From assembly GCA_963792075.1 (NCBI GenBank), contig CAWBUW010000012.1, forward strand, positions 1,364,001 to 1,428,000: 64,000 bases of DNA, written 5' to 3'. Made by a program: the position numbers and the translations under genes. This DNA comes from CAWBUW01 sp963792075. GTDB lineage: Bacteria > Chloroflexota > Anaerolineae > Anaerolineales > UBA4823. Below the pieces are notes generated by a model. It did no database searches and was not told the DNA's origin. It saw nothing but the letters and a program-made list of their open reading frames with translations. Below, one piece after another: positions 8,867 to 17,665 of this stretch (positions are counted from its first letter, which is position 1; every line of letters begins with the position of its first letter).

Positions 8867-8929
8867 TTATATAGGATTTAGTTTATATAGGACTATACAC
8901 ATAGTACTTCTTTGTTCGATAACTGTCAA
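8867..8929 (-). promoter_or_regulatory. Promoter and direct-repeat operator of the PadR/flavoprotein operon
   Basis: On the minus strand, TTGACA (8924-8929) and TACTAT (8901-8906) are separated by 17 bp. Downstream of the -10, the 10-bp sequence TCCTATATAA occurs twice, at 8883-8892 and 8867-8876, 16 bp apart. The repeats lie between the promoter and the PadR start at 8854, a good position for autorepression. Confidence 0.6.
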
Positions 8930-9050
8930 GGGATGCACTGTCGAGTTATAATCACACCCAATATCCCCAACTACCCCATCCGGCGGGGGATGATCGCCCA
9001 TCTGCGATTGCCTTGCCCGGTACCGGGCTGATTGCGACTGGCGGATAATT

Positions 9051-9413
9051 ATGATAAAGAAGTGGTTTGTTTGGACGGAGCGCGATATTGCTGCCTGGGA
9101 AAAAATCCGCGCCCAGGGTCTGGCTCGTTTTATCCTGTGGTATGGGGTTGGAATCAGCGGTGGTGGGTTATTCCTGCTTATTGGAAGCGTGATTCTACTG
9201 CAATGGATTAAGAACTTCCTGATAGATGGGACCGCTACGATGCCTTCACTGATTTACCTGCTGCTGCAAACCGCCTTTCTTGCCACCCTGACTTTACTTG
9301 GCGGATTGGTGAACAGCCTGGTTACGTGGCTAATGGAAGAAACCATTTATCGCCGGATTTATCGACTAAAGCGGATTGCACCTCCATCGGATGATTCTAG
9401 CTCGTGCCCATAA
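9051..9413 (+). CDS. Small membrane protein, function unknown
   Basis: 120 residues with two clear hydrophobic segments, at about residues 27-52 (WYGVGISGGGLFLLIGSVIL) and 68-92 (YLLLQTAFLATLTLLGGLV). They are flanked by a charged N-terminus and a basic stretch, YRRIYRLKRI, followed by a short polar tail. This predicts a hairpin membrane protein with both ends in the cytoplasm. No family was recognised. It lies divergent from PadR and upstream of the decayed S51 gene. The sequence TATAAT at 8947-8952 could serve as a -10 element. Confidence 0.55.
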   Translation: MIKKWFVWTERDIAAWEKIRAQGLARFILWYGVGISGGGLFLLIGSVILLQWIKNFLIDGTATMPSLIYLLLQTAFLATLTLLGGLVNSLVTWLMEETIYRRIYRLKRIAPPSDDSSSCP

Positions 9414-9479
9414 TGAAACGCCGCCGGTCTTAGCAGAGCGCAGCATCGAGCCAGGTGGGGCTTTTATCCCAGGTCATCC

Positions 9480-9810
9480 AGCGTTAGTGGGAATAAGCTG
9501 CACTTGTCCAGTATTGTGGGTGGGGGCTGCACCGGACAATAACCCCGACCGCGCCAGTAAGAATGGTATACTTGATTTTTCTGCCTCGGTGCGCGCAGAA
9601 TCCAGCTTGCCCGGCAGACTGAGCAAGCCTCGGCTTCCAACCCGAAAGTAGCCGATCTGCAGTGCCGCGCACACCTGATTTGCCTGCTGGGCGGTTCACC
9701 CGCTGCCTGACCGAGACGCTGGGCGGTAGCCTGGCTTGGCTGGCACCAAGCTACAAGTTGGGCTGTGTGGCAGTCTCTGAAGAGCCTCTTTTTCGAGCCT
9801 TTTTGTGGGG
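9480..9810 (+). pseudogene. Decayed copy of an S51 (cyanophycinase-like) peptidase gene
   Basis: This stretch aligns by eye with the interior of the intact S51 gene at 14006-14692. GCACCGGACAATAACCCCGA matches GCGCCGGACAACAACCACAA, and CTGACCGAGACGCTG followed by GGCGGTAGCCTGGCTTGG is nearly identical in both. Several indels break the frame (for example GGCGGTTCACCC against GGCGGCTTCACCC), stop codons occur, and the catalytic GSSAGAM region is missing. The match starts weakly near 9480, is strong at 9530-9750 and fades near 9805. It lies just upstream of the TIR-WD40 gene, while the intact copy lies just downstream. Confidence 0.7.
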
Positions 9811-9907
9811 TGGGCTAAAAAGCAAAGGGGTGAATAAGCTCTGGATCCTGTTCATCCAGGCGCTTTCGTCTGCTCAGTAATACAGAAAATATAGAAGGAG
9901 TACTGCC

Positions 9908-12900
9908 GTGTCGGACGTTTTCATCTCTTACTCTCGCAAAGATGTGGCCTTCGCCCATATTCTTGTGGATGCGCTCAAATCAAGAGGTCTCGAAACCTGG
10001 ATTGACTGGGAAGATATCCCGCCTTCGGCAGACTGGCTGAATGAGATTTACCATGCCATCGAAGCAGCCGACACCTTTGTGTACATTGTCAGCAATCACT
10101 CGAAGAACTCGGAGGTGTGCAGCAAGGAAGTTCAGCACGCCATCCAAAACCATAAGCGGCTGGTGCCAATTGTGATCAATGCCGAGATCAAAGCCACTGA
10201 GCTGCCCGCAGATATTGCCGCCCTCAACTGGATTTTCTTTCCTGGGGATACGAATATCACCCAGCAAGCGCAGGATTTCCAGCTGCCATTTGATAAGCTG
10301 CTGGTGGCCATTCAAACTGACCTGGCCTGGGTGAAAGCACACACGCGTTTGCAGGTAAGCGCCCTGGAATGGGAAAACCGCCGCCATGATACCAGCGTTC
10401 TGTTGCGCGGCGGAGAGCTGCGCGAAGTTGAAGCCTGGCTGGCGCAAGCAACCGAGAAGAAAGAACCCCAACCGACCACCTTGCAGCGGCAGTTCGTCCT
10501 GGCCAGCCGGCAGGATGCCGACCGCCGCCAGCGTATCACACTCGGCGCAGTGCTGGTTGGGCTGGTGATTGCCATTGTTCTGGCGATTGTGGCTTTCAAC
10601 CAGAGCCAAATCGCCCAGGCCAATGCCCTGGCCGAGGCAGAAGCGCGCGGCACAGCCGTCGCCGAATCTTATACGCGTGCCACCGCCGAGGCCAATGCGA
10701 TCCACCAGAAAGCCACCGCCGAGGCCGCCAGCACGCTGGCCGTCCAACAGCGAGATGAGGCCCAACACCAGTCCAGGTTGGCCCTGGCCGGCAAGCTGGC
10801 CGCCCAATCGCAGCTTCTGTTCAAAGACCAGCTCGACCTGGCGCTGCTGCTCAGCGTAGAGGCTTTTGATACTGCGGATACCAAGGAGGCCCGGCTCAGC
10901 CCGCGTTTGGCGCTGGAGTACAGCCCATATCTGCGGCACTTCCTGCGCAATGATGCCAACCGATTCTGGCCATTTGCCACCAGCCCGAACGGCAAGGCCC
11001 TGGCAGTAGTGAAGTGTATCGAGGCCATCACCGGGACCTTTCCGATCGAGTGCAAGCACAGCCAGGTGACTTTCATTGATCCTGCTACGGGACAATCCAA
11101 TGGTAACACCCTGGACGTGGGCGATTTTACGATTGAAGGCATCGCTTACAACCAGCTGGACAGCGGAAAAACCCTGATCCTGGTTGGAGCCGATCTCAAA
11201 GAGATTGCAATCTGGGAGATTGCCAGGGGCAGCCTGGTGGGTAAATACCCAACCGGAAAGGAAGGAGGTTTCCTGATATTCAGCACGCCCGTGTTTAGCC
11301 CTGACGGCCAGTACATTGCCATCGGCGGGTGCAGTAAGGGCGGCTTAGAAAATTGCTTCCCGGGAGAAGTGCTCCTATGGGATGTCGAGAAGCGCCAACC
11401 TTACGGCCAGCCAATTTCGGCGCATGACACCAATGTTCTATCCCTGGCTTTCAGTCCCGATAGCCAATTGCTGGCTGCCGCCGGAAGCGAGTCGCTCTCC
11501 AGTCATTCGATCAGGTTTTGGGATATCACCAACGCAGACGAAATCAAACCGGTTGGAACGCCGATCACAACGACAGAACTCATTGAGGCGCTGGCCTTCA
11601 GCCCGGATGGCAGCCTGCTGGCTGCAGGGGGATCGGATGATGTCATCACGCTTTGGGATGTGGCTACCCACCAGCAAAATGGCAGCGCCTTGGTAGGGCA
11701 TGCCTATTGGATCAGCGCCTTGCAGTTCAGCCCGGACGGCGCCACGTTGGCTTCGGGCAGTTGGGATGATACCCTGCTGCTCTGGGATATTGCGTCACGC
11801 CAGGCGATTGGACGGCCACTGGTCGGCCATAATGCCGATGTAGAGCAGATAAGCTTCAGCGCGGACGGACAGCAGCTGGTTTCAACTGGCAGGGAAGGCA
11901 CCCTGATCATGTGGGATACCAGCGCCCAGGCTGCGGCCGGACCGCTCAGCCAGATGCTGCCTTACGGGCAAGGATATAGCCATGGTGTCTGGACGCACGC
12001 TTTCAGCCCGGACAACCGCATCCTGGCTTACAACGTAGAAAACACGATCTACCTGTGGGATCTACAGACCGACCAACTGATTGGTCAGCCGCTGGAGGGC
12101 CATCAAGATACGGTCACCAGCCTGGTCTTTCCACCCCAGTACAATGGGGAAAGGCTGGTTTCAGCCAGCAAAGACAGTGTCACCATCATCTGGGAGGTGG
12201 CCAGCGGCAAACTGCTCCAGCAGACCGGAGAAGATCAAGATAAGTCCATTTGGAAACCTGTTTTCAGCCAGGATGGCACACGCCTGATTTACAGGAGCAA
12301 TCATGGCCTGGTACTTGTGGGTTTGCCCGCTGGGGAACGCCAGGAACTTGATATCGCCGATCAGCAAGTTTCTACTTTCGCGATCAATGCGGATGGCAGC
12401 CTGGTGGCAGCCATGGTCTGTGAGGCAAGGGATGAAAAGGATGCTTGCAAGGGTTGGGGGCTGCAAGTGTGGAATGTTGACGAAAATGTAGCGGCCGCGG
12501 GGGCCTTCAGCGGGATAACAAACATCCCAGCGGGAATTGCCCTCAGTCCGGATGGGCAATGGCTAGCCTACAGCCTGTGGAATACCGGAAAAATCATCGT
12601 GGTTGACCGGCTTTCTGGCAACACAACGTTAGAAATCTCCTCTCCCAACCGACAAGACAACAAGCTGTCAGATGCAACCAGCCTGGTCTTCAGCCCGGAT
12701 GGCAAGCTGCTGGCTGCCGCCTATTCTTTGAATAATAGCGTCATTCTGTGGGACCTGAGCAGTGGGCAGATGGTCGGCAGCCCATTTGAGCTGCAATATA
12801 ACATTGGCGCCCCGGTCTTCAGCTCGGATGGAAAAATCTTGGGATGGCCATTGGATAAGACTCCTTTCCTGTGGGACATTGCCGCGCAAAAACCACTCGG

Positions 12901-13984
12901 CCAGCCCCTCCAAAAAGGCGATGCGAGCGGCAGCCTGGCCTTCAGCCTGGATGGGCAGCGCGTCGCCATCGGCGGCGTGATTAGCGGCGAACTTCAGTAT
13001 GGCGCACAGGTTTTCGACACAACCAACGGGCAGCCGCTCGCCCAACTGCTCAACGAGCATATTAACAATGTGGCGGCGCTGGCGTTTGACGCCAGCGGGA
13101 AGCAGTTATCCACCCTCAGCCAGGAGGGTACGCTGAATGTCTGGAACCTGGGAGATGAAACGCTGACCGCCCAACCCCTGGCTGGATATCTCGCAAACTA
13201 TGCCAGAGTCAGCCTCAGCCCGGATGGAAGTACATTGGCCATCGCGACTTGTAATTCAAAAAAGATTCTCGACGATGGATACTGGGGATGCGGTTCAAGC
13301 GAATTGTGGCTGAAGGATACCTCCAGCGGCGAGTTGGATCGCCAGCCATTATCCCTGGATGCGGCGACCAGCTTCGTGCGTTTCAGTAATACCGGGAAAC
13401 TCCTGGCAATCGCCAGCGGCCGCCAGGTCATCGTCTGGGATGTGGCCGCCCAGAAAGCACTTTACACGCTGGAACAAACGGAAAATGAGATTAATGCGAT
13501 GACCTTCAGCCCGGACGATCAGCTCCTGGCTGCCAAGGCCGAAGTCATCATCCTGTGGAACCTGGCCACCGGCCAACCGGTCGGCGATCCCATCAATGAC
13601 AAAACGACCTCCGCTGAAGGCAGCTCGTTAGCTGGTACAGAAGATTTTGGGGTAGCCTTCAGCCCAGACGGAAAGCTGCTGGCTACGGTCAGCAGCGTCA
13701 GCGGAAGCATACTGTTGATTGACCTGACCAGCGGACAGCCCTTTGGACCGCTGCTGCTCGACCAGAGTAACAAACTCCAAACCGGCATGCTCTTCAGCCT
13801 CTCCTTTAGCCCGGATGGCAAAACCCTGGTGAGCGGCAACAGTTCCGGCGAGACGACCCTGTGGATCATTGATCCGGCAGCCTGGCGGCAGATGGCCTGC
13901 GCAGCCGCCAACCGCAACCTGACCGCGGCGGAATGGGCGGTTTATATGCCGGCCAACGAGCCGTACCGCGCCACCTGCAAGTAA
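9908..13984 (+). CDS. TIR-domain, transmembrane, WD40-repeat protein (1358 residues)
   Basis: It starts at GTG 9908, preceded by GAAGGAG. Residues 1-145 are a TIR domain: DVFISYSRKD at 3-12 and WIDWEDIPP at 31-39. Glu74 lies in the S-x-x-C-x-x-E pattern, where TIR NADases carry the catalytic Glu. Residues ~209-231 are one transmembrane helix (LGAVLVGLVIAIVLAIVAF), followed by an Ala/Glu-rich coiled coil (~232-290) and a helical linker. From ~350 to ~1320 about nineteen WD40-type blades repeat FSPDG...LWD, enough for two or three propellers. A cysteine-containing tail ends WAVYMPANEPYRATCK. TIR-WD40 proteins are known or proposed signalling and anti-phage effectors that cleave NAD+; the propellers would sense a partner. 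The transmembrane anchor between sensor and effector is notable. Confidence 0.85.
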   Translation: MSDVFISYSRKDVAFAHILVDALKSRGLETWIDWEDIPPSADWLNEIYHAIEAADTFVYIVSNHSKNSEVCSKEVQHAIQNHKRLVPIVINAEIKATELPADIAALNWIFFPGDTNITQQAQDFQLPFDKLLVAIQTDLAWVKAHTRLQVSALEWENRRHDTSVLLRGGELREVEAWLAQATEKKEPQPTTLQRQFVLASRQDADRRQRITLGAVLVGLVIAIVLAIVAFNQSQIAQANALAEAEARGTAVAESYTRATAEANAIHQKATAEAASTLAVQQRDEAQHQSRLALAGKLAAQSQLLFKDQLDLALLLSVEAFDTADTKEARLSPRLALEYSPYLRHFLRNDANRFWPFATSPNGKALAVVKCIEAITGTFPIECKHSQVTFIDPATGQSNGNTLDVGDFTIEGIAYNQLDSGKTLILVGADLKEIAIWEIARGSLVGKYPTGKEGGFLIFSTPVFSPDGQYIAIGGCSKGGLENCFPGEVLLWDVEKRQPYGQPISAHDTNVLSLAFSPDSQLLAAAGSESLSSHSIRFWDITNADEIKPVGTPITTTELIEALAFSPDGSLLAAGGSDDVITLWDVATHQQNGSALVGHAYWISALQFSPDGATLASGSWDDTLLLWDIASRQAIGRPLVGHNADVEQISFSADGQQLVSTGREGTLIMWDTSAQAAAGPLSQMLPYGQGYSHGVWTHAFSPDNRILAYNVENTIYLWDLQTDQLIGQPLEGHQDTVTSLVFPPQYNGERLVSASKDSVTIIWEVASGKLLQQTGEDQDKSIWKPVFSQDGTRLIYRSNHGLVLVGLPAGERQELDIADQQVSTFAINADGSLVAAMVCEARDEKDACKGWGLQVWNVDENVAAAGAFSGITNIPAGIALSPDGQWLAYSLWNTGKIIVVDRLSGNTTLEISSPNRQDNKLSDATSLVFSPDGKLLAAAYSLNNSVILWDLSSGQMVGSPFELQYNIGAPVFSSDGKILGWPLDKTPFLWDIAAQKPLGQPLQKGDASGSLAFSLDGQRVAIGGVISGELQYGAQVFDTTNGQPLAQLLNEHINNVAALAFDASGKQLSTLSQEGTLNVWNLGDETLTAQPLAGYLANYARVSLSPDGSTLAIATCNSKKILDDGYWGCGSSELWLKDTSSGELDRQPLSLDAATSFVRFSNTGKLLAIASGRQVIVWDVAAQKALYTLEQTENEINAMTFSPDDQLLAAKAEVIILWNLATGQPVGDPINDKTTSAEGSSLAGTEDFGVAFSPDGKLLATVSSVSGSILLIDLTSGQPFGPLLLDQSNKLQTGMLFSLSFSPDGKTLVSGNSSGETTLWIIDPAAWRQMACAAANRNLTAAEWAVYMPANEPYRATCK

Positions 13985-14005
13985 AAAATTCAGTATAATT
14001 GCCAT

Positions 14006-14692
14006 ATGGGATATCTTCTTCTGGCAGGCGGTGCAGAATTTGGTGGGCGGATGGCTCTTCCAGACCGGAAAGCGTTAGTCCTGGCCGGCGGGAGCGAAGC
14101 GCCGGTGCTCATCATTCCGACAGCGGCTGCGCCGGACAACAACCACAACCGCGCCGGTGAAAAAGGCATCCGTTGGTTTCGCAGCCTCGGCGCGCGCAGA
14201 ATCCAGGTTGCACCTTTGATCGACCGCGCCTCGGCTTCCGACCCCGGTGTAGCCGACCTGCTGCGGCGCGCCCGCCTGATCTACCTGCTGGGCGGCTTCA
14301 CCCGCTACCTGACCGAGACGCTGCGCGGCAGCCTGGCCTGGGCAGCCGCCGAAGAGGCCTTGCTTGCCGGAGCCGTCATCGCCGGGAGCAGCGCCGGGGC
14401 AATGGCGCTGTGCGAGCACGTCTTTGACCCCGACAGCGGGCAGGTCATTCCAGGGCTGGGGCTGGTGCCCAACGCCTGCGTCCTGCCGCACCACAACACC
14501 TTCGGCCGCCGCTGGGCCGAGCGCCTGGGCGTCCTGCTGCCGCAGGCTGTGCTGATCGGCATCGACGAGAGCACCGCCATGATCAACGCTGGCCCGGATG
14601 GGCGCTGGCAGGTCTCGGGCCAGGGCAGCGTGACCCTTTACCGGGAGGGGCGGAGCCGTGTTTACTCCGGAGGACGGGAATTCGAGCTGTAG
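14006..14692 (+). CDS. Cyanophycinase-like peptidase (family S51, type 1 glutamine amidotransferase fold)
   Basis: 228 residues. The nucleophile elbow GSSAGAM places the catalytic Ser at residue 129. YLLGGFTRYL precedes it, and LPHHNTFGRRWAERL and IGIDESTAM follow, matching the S51 family (cyanophycinase CphB, peptidase E). These serine peptidases cut acidic dipeptide or beta-aspartyl bonds in the cytoplasm. A TATAAT sits at 13994-13999, only 6 bp before the ATG, hinting at a leaderless transcript, though no good -35 was seen. The start lies 21 bp after the TIR-WD40 stop. A decayed copy lies on the other side of that gene. Confidence 0.85.
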   Translation: MGYLLLAGGAEFGGRMALPDRKALVLAGGSEAPVLIIPTAAAPDNNHNRAGEKGIRWFRSLGARRIQVAPLIDRASASDPGVADLLRRARLIYLLGGFTRYLTETLRGSLAWAAAEEALLAGAVIAGSSAGAMALCEHVFDPDSGQVIPGLGLVPNACVLPHHNTFGRRWAERLGVLLPQAVLIGIDESTAMINAGPDGRWQVSGQGSVTLYREGRSRVYSGGREFEL

Positions 14693-14700
14693 CGAAACCT

Positions 14701-15221
14701 ATGACCAGTGAACTTTTCCTGCGCGATGTGGTCGATAGTGACCTCCCCATTTTCTTTGAACAGCAATTAGACCGCGAAGCCAGCTACATGGCTGCCTTCA
14801 CTGCCAAAGACCCCACGAACCAAGAAGCCTTTACAGCACATTGGCGCAGAATTTTGGCGGACACAACGGTTAGCATCAAAACCATCGTCTTCAACGGACA
14901 AGTGGTTGGAAGTGTCCTGAGTTATGAAGATGAAGGGAAACCAGAAGTTAGTTATTGGTTGGGGAAGGAATATTGGGGCAAAGGCCTCGCTACTTGGGCG
15001 CTCAGAGAATTTCTAACCTACCACAACAAGACACGCCCAATTTATGCTCGAGTAGCCAAAGATAACCTCGGCTCACGCCGGGTCTGGAAACAAGCGCCAC
15101 GGTTTTCGGCGAAGTTAAAGGGTTTGCTAATGGGCGCGGCGAGGAGATCGAAGAACTGCATTTAGAGCTGCGGGCAAACCCAACAGATCAAGGTGAAACG
15201 GTTCAAAAATTTTGGCAATGA
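14701..15221 (+). pseudogene. GNAT-family N-acetyltransferase, frameshifted near the 3' end
   Basis: The first ~128 residues are a normal RimJ/RimL-type GNAT, with YWLGKEYWGKGLATWALREF as the acetyl-CoA loop and RVAKDNLGSRRV as the late motif. After about 15085 the frame is lost. One base later the family continuation resumes as VFGEVKGFANGRGEEIEEL and runs to TGA at 15219-15221. The unshifted frame ends at 15165 with a nonsense tail. A single-base deletion near GGGTCTGGAAAC fits best; it could be a true mutation or a base-calling error, because the next 6 kb carries many similar shifts. It begins 8 bp after the S51 stop and was probably co-transcribed with it. Confidence 0.7.
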
Positions 15222-15251
15222 TCGATGTCAGGACGGTAAAGTCGGGCAGCG

Positions 15252-17665
15252 ATGAAGATCCATATCCAGGGTGCGCGCGAGCATAATCTGCAAGGGGTGG
15301 AGGTCGAGTTTGGCGAGGGTCTGACCGTCGTAACGGGCATCTCGGGGTCAGGCAAGACATCGCTGGTCTTCGACACGCTGTACCACGAGGCGCGGCGCAG
15401 GTTCCTGGAGGTCTTCGAGCTGGGCTCGCCCAAAGGACGCCTGGCGCCCGCGAACGTCGAAGCGATCAGCGGGCTGGGGCCGGCGGTGGCGGTCGGCCAG
15501 AACCTGCTCAACCGCAACCCCAACTCGACGCTGGCGACTGCCTCCGGGCTGCACCCTTTCCTGCGGCTGCTGTACGCCCATTTCGGCGAGCGAAGCTGCC
15601 CGCGCTGCGGCATGTCCCTGGCGGTTTATACGGAAGACGAAATTTTGGAGCACCTGGCAGAGCTGACCGGGCGCGGGACCGGTGAACATCGCGGCTGTGC
15701 TGGTGCACGAGATCCAGGGCAGCCACCGCACGCTGCTGGCTGGGCTGGCGGAACGCTTTGGGATGGCAGCGGATCTGGGTGGATGGCGCAGCCATGGCAG
15801 GGCGATGGCTTGGACTCCGCGCAGGCCGCACGACATCGAGGTTCATATTTGCGCCGTGGGACCGGAGACAGAACTGGCCCAACTGCGGGCAGCCCTTCGG
15901 GAGGTGATCGCGCTTGGAGCGCAGGCGGTGGCGCTGCGCTGGGATGACCAGGTGCATGGCGCTGCGTGCAGGGCGCTGCGGGCAGCGCATGGCTCGCGCC
16001 CCGGTCTGCATCCGCTGCGGGTCCTGGTTCGGCGAGCTGCGCCCGGTAGATTTCAACCGGCCCTGCCCTCGACTGCAGCGGGCAGGGCTGCCCGGCCTGC
16101 CAGGAGACAGGACTGACGCCGCAGGCTGCGGCGACGCGCTGGGCAGGATTGCGATTTCCGCAGTTTTTGCAGCACTCGGTTGATGAAGCCCTGGCGCTGT
16201 TTGCAAACGTAGAGCAAGCCACGGCAACCGCCCGGCTGCGGAGGAGATCACTCAGCGGCTGGCGGCGCTGCAGCGGGTCGGGCTGGGCTACATCGAGCTT
16301 GGACCGCCCGGTGCCCACGCTCAGCCGCGGCGAGGCGCAGCGGGTGCGCCTGGCGCTGACCCTGATCAGCCGGCTGGAAGACATGCTGCACGTGCTGGAT
16401 GAGCCGACGGTCGGCCAGCACCCGGCCGATGTGCAGCGCCTGCTGCCGGCTTTGCGGGAGCTGGCCGGACCGGTGGTGTTCGTCGAGCACGAACGGACTG
16501 GCCGCGGCGGGCGCCGACCAGGCGATCGACCTCGGGCCGGGCGCCGGGCACCAGGGCGGGCAGGTCGTCTTTCAGCGGCACGCCGGCAGCAGCTGTGGCA
16601 GGCGGATACCGCCACCGGGCGGTATTTCAGCCTGCGCAAAGCTGTGCTGCGCCCCGAGAAACGCCCGGCGCCGGATCACTTCCTCACCATCCGCGGCGCA
16701 AACCTGCGCAACCTGCAAGAAGATCGATGTGCCGATCCCGCTCGGACGGCTGAGCGTGATCACGGGCGTCTCGGGCTCGGGCAAGAGCACGCTGGTGGAA
16801 GATGTGCTGGTGCCAGCCTGTTGAACGGCAAGCCGATCGGCTGCCGGAGCATCGAAGGGCCGCACATCCATCCGATCCTGGTCGACCAGTCCCCGATCGG
16901 GCGCAACCCGCGCTCCAACCCGGCCACCTACACCAAACTGAGCGACATCATCCGCGACCTGTTCGCCGCAGTGACCGGGCTGCCGGCCGCACATTTTTCG
17001 TTCAACCGCCCGAAGGCGCCTGCGCCACCTGCGACGGCCTGGGGGCAGTCGAGGTGAGCATGCGCTACCTGCCCTCCACCTGGATACCCTGCGCGGAGTG
17101 CGACGGGCTGCGCTTCACCGACGAGGTGCTGGCTGCCAGGCTCCAGGCCGGAACGAGACAATATTCCATCGCCGATTTCTATGAACTGTCGATTGAAGAG
17201 GTGCAGGCCTTTTTCCTGGCTGAGACCCGACTGCCCGCAGCGAAACTGCAGACTGCCCGGCAGATCCTGGATGCGCTGTGCGAGATCGGGCTGGGCTATC
17301 TGACGCTGGGCCAGGCTTCGACCCACGCTTTCGGGCGGCGAGGCCCAGCGGGTGAAGCTGGCGCGCTACCTGGGGAAGAAATCGCTCGCCAGGGACATGC
17401 TGGTGCTGGACGAGCCATCGACCGGCCTGCACCCGCAGGATCTGGCCGGGCTGCTGGGCGTGCTCGACCGCCTGGTGCGGGCAGGGGCGACGATCGTGGT
17501 GGTCGAGCACAACACCGACGTGATCCGCGCGCCGATTGGGTGATCGACCTGGGGCCGGGCGCCGGGCCGCGGGCGGACGAGCTGCTATATGCCGGACCGC
17601 CGGAGGGGCTGGTCGAGTGCAGCCGCATCCTTGACCGGCCAGGCTCTGCGGCGAGGAAAGCCAGT
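15252..17665 (+). pseudogene. UvrA-like ATPase, first half of a tandem UvrA gene (many frameshifts)
   Basis: Pieced across frames, this reads as a whole UvrA-like protein. It has the first Walker A GISGSGKTSLVFDTL (15345); zinc-type cysteines CPRCG (15600) and CIRCG (16008); the ABC signature LSRGEAQRVRLAL; Walker B MLHVLDEPTVGQHP (16390) and VFVEHE. Then come the second Walker A GVSGSGKSTLVEDV (16765), CATCDG and CAEC cysteines (17020-17100), signature SGGEAQRVKLARYL (17335), and VLDEPSTGLHP (17405). Frame changes occur near 15675, 15985, 16065, 16240, 16308, 16495, 16580, 16720, 16815, 17010, 17330 and 17530. UvrA-type ATPases recognise damaged DNA, but paralogues of this kind may serve drug resistance instead. 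No stop separates it from the next half; a linker with SQLIPAPIGTASRAAAR joins them. Confidence 0.75.

Noticed and set aside
9376..9651. Short plus-strand ORF in the gap before the TIR gene
   Set aside because: It overlaps the end of the membrane protein gene and the decayed S51 copy in the wrong frame; no independent coding signal.
11280..13900. Repeated DNA words across the WD40 gene as tandem repeats
   Set aside because: They are diverged coding repeats of FSPDG/LWD blades, not DNA repeats with independent function.
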